A stretch of DNA of 64,000 nt from JANMAT01 sp031359995 (lineage in GTDB: Bacteria; Actinomycetota; Acidimicrobiia; Acidimicrobiales; Ilumatobacteraceae), in the NCBI GenBank assembly GCA_031359995.1, contig JANMAT010000116.1:1-64000 (forward strand). The letters are read 5' to 3'. This document shows, piece after piece, positions 59,602 through 64,000 of the stretch. Made by a program: the position numbers and the translations under genes. The notes beneath the pieces were generated by a model. It saw only the letters and a list, made by a program, of their open reading frames with translations. It did not search any database and was not told where the DNA came from. The first letter of the stretch is position 1. Every line of letters starts with the position of its first letter.

Positions 59602-60915
59602 ATGGCCCGTCTCACCCGTCGTTCCTTCCTCACCGGTGCCGGTGCCCTCGTGGGCATGGGCGGCGCCGCCAGCATCGTGTGGCTGGCCCAGCGCGACCTG
59701 GACCGTGCCGCCATCACGACCACCACCGGCGCGCCGCGCTCGTCGTCGACCACGACGGACCCCACCACGACCACCACATTGCCGACATCGTCGAGCACCG
59801 CCGTTGCGCCGGTGCTGCCGGGCGCCCACGATCGTGTGCTCGTGGTGGTGCAGCTCGGCGGTGGCAACGACGGGCTCAACACGCTCGTGCCGACGGACGG
59901 TCGGTACCACGACCTGCGCCCTACGCTGGCGGTGGCCGACGACGGCCTGGTGGCCCTGCCCGGCACCGAGGCCTACGGGCTCAACCCGGCCATGGCGCCC
60001 TTGCTGCCCTTGTTGGCCGCCGGCCAGGTCGCCGCGCTGGCGGGCATCGGGTACCCCCATCCCACGCGCTCGCACTTCGCCGCCCTGGACGACTGGTGGT
60101 CGGGCACGCCCGGTGCGGCGTCCACGACCGGCTGGCTCGGGCGGTGGCTCGACCACGGCGGCGCCACCGACCCGCTCACCGCGGTGGCGCTGGGAAGCGG
60201 GGCGCCGGCGCTGGTCGGGTCGCACGTGCGACCCACCGTGGTGCTGTCCCCGGCGGCGTTCCGGGCGCGTGGCCCCAAGGGCTCGAAGCTGCCCCTCACC
60301 GCGGTGGGTCCCGCCATCGCCGACACCGGCGCCGCGGCGCGCTACCGCGCCGCGGTGGCCGACGCCGGGAGCGCCGTGGACACGTTCGCCACCTTGAGCT
60401 CGGCCGGCGACGACGCTGAGCTCGGCGGCGAAGGGTCCGACGGCGAGATCACCTCCGGCCTGGCCACCGCCGCCCACCTGATCGCCCGCGAACCGACCAC
60501 CCGCATCGTGCAGGTCGCCGTGGGCGGGTTCGACACCCACGCCGGCCAGCGGGTCGAGCAGGACCGGCTGCTGGGCGATCTGGCCGCCGGCATCGCCTCG
60601 TTCTTCGCCGCGTTGGCCGAGGGCGGTCACGACCAGCGGGTGCTGCTCGTGACCGTGTCCGAGTTCGGCCGGCGCGCCGCCGAGAACGGCAGCGGCGGCA
60701 CCGACCACGGCAAGGCCGGCGTGCAGTTCGCCGTGGGCCCGGGCGTGCGCGGCGGCCTGTACGGCGGGCTCGACCTGGCCCACCTCGACGACGGTGACGT
60801 GGCCGCCCAGATCGACGTCCGGTCGCTCTACACCGACGCGCTCACGTGGCTGGGCGGCCCGGTCGACGGCGTGCTCGACCGTGCCTACGACGATCTCTCG
60901 CTGTTGCGCCGTTGA
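59602..60915 (+). CDS. DUF1501 family Tat-exported protein
   Basis: 437 residues. Tat signal (TRRSFLTGAGALVGMGG), a Thr/Ser linker, then the DUF1501 core: VVVQLGGGNDGLNTLVP, YPHPTRSHFAALDDWW, QVAVGGFDTHAGQ, LVTVSEFGRRAAENGSGGTDHGKAG. This is the alkaline-phosphatase/sulfatase-like pattern of metal-binding His and Asp residues. Exported folded, acting outside the cell with the DUF1800 partner. Its stop directly abuts the stop of the convergent lipase gene. Confidence 0.92.
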   Translation: MARLTRRSFLTGAGALVGMGGAASIVWLAQRDLDRAAITTTTGAPRSSSTTTDPTTTTTLPTSSSTAVAPVLPGAHDRVLVVVQLGGGNDGLNTLVPTDGRYHDLRPTLAVADDGLVALPGTEAYGLNPAMAPLLPLLAAGQVAALAGIGYPHPTRSHFAALDDWWSGTPGAASTTGWLGRWLDHGGATDPLTAVALGSGAPALVGSHVRPTVVLSPAAFRARGPKGSKLPLTAVGPAIADTGAAARYRAAVADAGSAVDTFATLSSAGDDAELGGEGSDGEITSGLATAAHLIAREPTTRIVQVAVGGFDTHAGQRVEQDRLLGDLAAGIASFFAALAEGGHDQRVLLVTVSEFGRRAAENGSGGTDHGKAGVQFAVGPGVRGGLYGGLDLAHLDDGDVAAQIDVRSLYTDALTWLGGPVDGVLDRAYDDLSLLRR

Positions 60916-62235
60916 TCAGCAGCCCGACGGTGCCGCCGTGCCGGCGAGGCGGTCGCCCAGCCAGCGGGTGATGTCGACGAAGGCGGGTAGCAGCACGCTG
61001 ACGTGATCGGTGCCGGGGTAGGTCTTCAACGTGGCGTTGACGCCCTCGGCGCAGTAGCGGTCGTGGATGTTCTTCGATGCGACCGGGGGCACGGTCACGT
61101 CGTCGTCGCCGTGGTACAGGAACACCGGCACGGCGGTCGACTCGTAGCCGGCGGAGTTCTCCTTCAGGCGGGCGGCCAGCGCAGGGTCGGTGGCCACCGC
61201 CGGCGTCAGCAGCTCGGCCGACTCGGTGTTGTTCAGTTCGCGCAGGATGTCGTCGCTGCACTGGTCGGCGATCCTGGTGGCGATGGCGCGGCCCGCCGGC
61301 GTGAGCAGCGTGGCGAGGTTCACGTCGGGGTACGCGGTGGAGAAGCCGGCGAGGGCCATGACGACGAACCCGAAGTCGGTGACGCCGCCGGGGGTGGCGG
61401 CGTCGGTGAACACGCCGAAGTCGGCGGCGGCGGCACCGGCGGCCACGCCGACCAGGTCGACGTCGGGGGCGTAGGTGGGCTGCAGCTCGGCGGCGAAGGC
61501 GGCGGCGCCACCGCCCTGCGAGTGCCCCCACACCACCGCCTTCGACCGGGCGCCGGCGCCTGACTCCTTCAGCTGCTCGACGGCGCGGATCGAGTCGAGC
61601 ACATCGCGTCCGGCGGCCCGGTTCACGAGGTAGGGGTGGGGGCCGGGCGTGCCGAGGCCCTGGTAGTCGGTGGCCACCACCACGCGGTCCTGACCGGTGA
61701 CGATGTTGACGAAGGCCAGTTCGGGCGCGGTGCCGCTGATGAGGGCCCCCGACTCGCTGCACGCGTCGCCCAGGCCGGTGGTGCCGTGGGCCCACGCCAG
61801 CACGGGGCGGTCGCCGGCGCTGGGCGTGGTCGGCATGTAGGCCACCGCCGAGACCGCGACCGGGGTGCCGTCGACCGCGGTCGAGCGGTACAGCAGCGCG
61901 AAGGTGCGAGTGCCCGATCCGCCCTTCAGCTCCTGGCTGCGGATGATGGCGCCGGGCTCGCCGGCGGGCAACGGATCGGGCGCCACGTAGAACGACGGAT
62001 CGAGCGTCGTGGGCAGCGCCGCACCGGCACCACCGGTCGCGGCGCGGCCCGCGGTCGCGGCCGCGGTGGTCGAGCCGGCGGACGCGGTCGTGCTCGCCGC
62101 GGCCGACGAGCCCGACGTGGTGGCGGTGGTCGACTTCGAGCTCGACGAGCACGCCGACGCCACCAGCGCACCGATCAGGACGGCGACGACCGCGCGACGC
62201 GCTCGCAGGGATCGGTAGGGGGTGGGGAGGCGCAC
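60916..62235 (-). CDS. Secreted lipase lipoprotein (PF03583 type)
   Basis: 439 residues. Lipobox LVASAC (Cys29), a Ser/Thr/Ala linker of about 40 residues, then an alpha/beta hydrolase of the secretory-lipase family: LAWAHGTTGLGD, VVATDYQGLGTPGPHPYLVNRAAGRDVLD, nucleophile VVWGHSQGGGAAAFA, VFLYHGDDDVTVPP, TYPGTDHVSVLL. Likely lipid or ester hydrolysis at the cell surface. GTG at 62235 preceded by AAAGG; TAGCGT about 40 bp upstream is a possible -10. Confidence 0.9.
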   Translation of the reverse strand: MRLPTPYRSLRARRAVVAVLIGALVASACSSSSKSTTATTSGSSAAASTTASAGSTTAAATAGRAATGGAGAALPTTLDPSFYVAPDPLPAGEPGAIIRSQELKGGSGTRTFALLYRSTAVDGTPVAVSAVAYMPTTPSAGDRPVLAWAHGTTGLGDACSESGALISGTAPELAFVNIVTGQDRVVVATDYQGLGTPGPHPYLVNRAAGRDVLDSIRAVEQLKESGAGARSKAVVWGHSQGGGAAAFAAELQPTYAPDVDLVGVAAGAAAADFGVFTDAATPGGVTDFGFVVMALAGFSTAYPDVNLATLLTPAGRAIATRIADQCSDDILRELNNTESAELLTPAVATDPALAARLKENSAGYESTAVPVFLYHGDDDVTVPPVASKNIHDRYCAEGVNATLKTYPGTDHVSVLLPAFVDITRWLGDRLAGTAAPSGC

Positions 62236-62308
62236 GGGAGACCTTTCGCGGAGGACCGTCGTCCGTTCACGCTAGGGCGTGGTCGGCGCCGCCGCACTGC
62301 GGTAGGCG

Positions 62309-63874
62309 TCACCCGGCTTCGACCACCACCGTGCGCCCGACGACCTCTTCGAGCAGCCCACGTCGCTCGTTCGCCGCGTAGAGCTCGAGGCTCAGGTCCG
62401 CATCCTTGCGGCCCACCGCGGTGATGACGACGTGGGCGGCCGTTGCGGAGACCTTCACCTCGGTCACCTTGCCGGCGTGGCCGCGGTCGAGCCCGATGGC
62501 GACGCGCAGGAGCCCGGCGAGGCGGTGCACGGTGCGCTGGTCGTTCGGGCGCAGCGCGGCGAAGGTGGCGTGGCGCGCCTTGGGTCCCGACTTGCGGTGG
62601 TAGCGCGCCACCTGGGCGATGACCTCGATCTCGTCGTCGGTGAGCCCGACGAGCCGGTCGCTGTGGCGGATCAGGTAGTAGCTGTGCAGATGGTGCTGGC
62701 TGTGCGAGACGAACAGCCCCACGTTGGCCAGCAGCGCCCCGGCCTCCAGGTACTCGCGGCTGCTCTCGTCGAGCTCGTGCAGCGCCGCGGTCTGGTCGAA
62801 GAGCTGCACGGCCAGGCGGGCCACGTGCGCGGAGTGCTCGGGCTCCTCGTCGCACTGGGCCATGAGCTGGCGCACGCTGTGGCGGGCGAGATCGCTGAGG
62901 TGGTGCAGCGTGGCGCCGTCGCGCCGCTGCAACGTGTCGAGCAGCACGCCTTCGCGCAGCGCGTACCCCGAGATGACGAGGTCGTCGGCGCCGAAGGCAT
63001 CCATCACGCCCTCCAGCACCAGCGCGCCGGCCAGGATGATGTCGGCCCGCTTGGGGTCGAGGCCCTCGATGGCGGCGCGCAGCGCGGGTGTGCGAGCGCG
63101 AACGAGGCGGTCGACCACGGCGTGCACGTCGTGCACGGTGAGGGCGTGGGCGTTGAACGTCTTCGGCGCCGGCCGACCGCGCATGGCCTGGGCGATGGCG
63201 GCCACCGCCTCGGCGGTGCCCGACGACGCGACGAACACCTCGAAGCCGTACGACTCGACCTCACGGTGGAAGGCCCACACGAGCGACCGGATGTAGGCGC
63301 GGCACGCGGCCACCGCCGTCTTGGTCGCCACGCCGTCCGGGAAGAAACGGTCGGTGAGGCGCACCGCGCCCAGCTTCAGGCTGCGCGACGCACGCACCTG
63401 GTCGCGGTGACCGAGCAGCACCTCGGTGGACCCGCCACCGATGTCGCACAGCAGCAGCGGACGGTCGTACACCGGCAGGGCCTGGAGCACGCCGAGGTGG
63501 ATGAGCCGGGCCTCTTCGATGCCGGAGATGACCTCGATGTCGACGCCGGCCGCGCGGGCGCGGTCGATGAACTCCTGGTGGTTGGCCGCCTCGCGCACCG
63601 CCGAGGTGGCCACGGCGCGCACTGGCGCGCCGAGCGACTCGGCGATGCGGCGCATGCGGGCCAGCGCGGCGACGCCCCGCTCGATGGCGTCGGCCGACAG
63701 CTCCTTCATGTCGCCGCCGCCGCGCCCGAGGCGCACCATCTCCTTCTCCTGCGTGATCACATCGAAGGTCTGCTGGTCGAGCACCCGGGCCACGACGAGG
63801 TGGAACGAGTTCGTGCCGACGTCGATGGCGGCGATGGTGCCCGGGACGGGGGGCGTACGACGGGTGGCGGCCAC
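62309..63874 (-). CDS. ppx: Exopolyphosphatase/GppA family with HD domain
   Basis: 521 residues. Ppx/GppA ATPase fold: AAIDVGTNSFHLVVARV, VRAVATSAVREAANHQEFI, LLLCDIGGGSTEVLLGH, then a C-terminal HD-like domain (ALLANVGLFVSHSQHHLHSYYLI with paired His). It degrades polyphosphate, or converts pppGpp to ppGpp. GTG at 63874 lies 7 nt after TACCGT, a leaderless pattern; a GTG three codons upstream (63883) overlaps that box and is less likely. Confidence 0.93.
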   Translation of the reverse strand: MAATRRTPPVPGTIAAIDVGTNSFHLVVARVLDQQTFDVITQEKEMVRLGRGGGDMKELSADAIERGVAALARMRRIAESLGAPVRAVATSAVREAANHQEFIDRARAAGVDIEVISGIEEARLIHLGVLQALPVYDRPLLLCDIGGGSTEVLLGHRDQVRASRSLKLGAVRLTDRFFPDGVATKTAVAACRAYIRSLVWAFHREVESYGFEVFVASSGTAEAVAAIAQAMRGRPAPKTFNAHALTVHDVHAVVDRLVRARTPALRAAIEGLDPKRADIILAGALVLEGVMDAFGADDLVISGYALREGVLLDTLQRRDGATLHHLSDLARHSVRQLMAQCDEEPEHSAHVARLAVQLFDQTAALHELDESSREYLEAGALLANVGLFVSHSQHHLHSYYLIRHSDRLVGLTDDEIEVIAQVARYHRKSGPKARHATFAALRPNDQRTVHRLAGLLRVAIGLDRGHAGKVTEVKVSATAAHVVITAVGRKDADLSLELYAANERRGLLEEVVGRTVVVEAG

Positions 63875-63881
63875 GGTGGGC

Positions 63882-63887
63882 ACGGTA
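63882..63887 (-). promoter_or_regulatory. -10 box for leaderless ppx mRNA
   Basis: TACCGT on the minus strand, 7 nt before the GTG at 63874, located just after the preceding gene's stop codon. Confidence 0.5.
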
Positions 63888-63892
63888 CCGGG

Positions 63893-64000
63893 TCACGGCC
63901 CGATGACCACCGCTTGCAGCCGCGCCAGCTCGTCCTGCTGGCTGGCCACCACCACGCGGGCCAGGTCGCGCACCTCGGCGCGCGACGCCGTGGCCGCGGC
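63893..64000 (-). CDS. C-terminal end of a DUF305-like protein (partial)
   Basis: The last 35 codons of a gene entering from beyond the window end. The translation SRAEVRDLARVVVASQQDELARL resembles the terminal helix of DUF305 proteins (pattern VRxLAxxIxxxQxxEIxxM), a family of small exported, His-rich proteins often near copper or stress genes. Only this end is visible, so the assignment is tentative. Confidence 0.5.
   Translation of the reverse strand, partial: AAATASRAEVRDLARVVVASQQDELARLQAVVIGP

Noticed and set aside
57070..60783. A 1237-codon minus-strand frame opposite the L,D-transpeptidase, DUF1800 and DUF1501 genes
   Set aside because: The translation is Gly/Arg/His-rich low-complexity sequence without motifs, while the plus strand carries three recognisable families.

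Overview
This is a high-GC (about 70% by eye), densely coded stretch of bacterial chromosome of actinobacterial character. Signs of this are GTG starts, chains of 4-bp GTGA/ATGA gene overlaps, TANNNT -10 boxes 6-9 nt from start codons (leaderless mRNAs), a CopC-CopD fusion beside a YcnI-like gene, and secreted proteins with Thr/Ser-rich linkers. Family resemblances suggest Acidimicrobiia (Ilumatobacter-like), but this is an inference without a marker-gene tree. The O2-dependent 2-oxoglutarate dioxygenase implies aerobic life. I see no rRNA, tRNA, CRISPR, prophage or intact insertion sequence.

Region 1 (1-28018) is the most interesting part: a methylated-amine and one-carbon island. A minus-strand operon (7385 down to 1) encodes a corrinoid protein, a DUF1638 protein, a pterin-dependent corrinoid methyltransferase, a RACE-type corrinoid reactivase, an MttB-superfamily methyltransferase without pyrrolysine, a MetF-like reductase, a small PF13769-like protein and a STAS protein. 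An IclR regulator and a Zn alcohol dehydrogenase lie upstream. A sigma factor with its partner and a GntR regulator follow. Next comes a plus-strand operon for a dimethylglycine/sarcosine dehydrogenase-like flavoprotein, both ETF subunits and two MaoC-type hotdog proteins. After proS come a BKACE (DUF849) enzyme, a gamma-butyrobetaine-hydroxylase-like dioxygenase, a PEP-utiliser-domain protein, a malonyl-CoA-synthetase-like ligase, a carnitine-dehydrogenase-like enzyme, a betaine-homocysteine-methyltransferase-like protein and PurU. Together these fit a route from gamma-butyrobetaine through carnitine, 3-dehydrocarnitine and glycine betaine to dimethylglycine and lower methylamines, with methyl groups passing through a corrinoid or homocysteine into folate. 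Enzyme specificities are inferred.

Region 2 (28028-36447) has a DUF1269 protein, an enolase-superfamily enzyme and a signalling cluster: a response regulator, two histidine kinases, and between the kinases a 40-codon internally deleted relic of an H-NOX (haem NO-binding) gene that still overlaps both neighbours. A degenerate-GGDEF/GAF protein, an MFS exporter and a RidA-like protein complete it.

Region 3 (36457-44755) looks like N-heterocycle catabolism: an SsnA-like amidohydrolase, a fused Fe-S/molybdopterin hydroxylase like the selenium-dependent xanthine dehydrogenases, a D-carbamoylase-like nitrilase and an M20 carbamoylase/allantoate-hydrolase-like enzyme, with a divergent HTH regulator.

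Region 4 (44859-64000) is mainly envelope and housekeeping: an EEP-family hydrolase, a secreted serine hydrolase with three N-terminal repeats, an ankyrin lipoprotein, a copper-related YcnI (frameshifted)/CopCD cluster, a peptidase-like protein fused to a CysRS-like C-terminal domain, a glycosyltransferase, an L,D-transpeptidase, a DUF1800/DUF1501 pair, a secreted lipase, exopolyphosphatase, and the end of a DUF305-like gene. Several convergent gene pairs end in hairpins that contain both stop codons.
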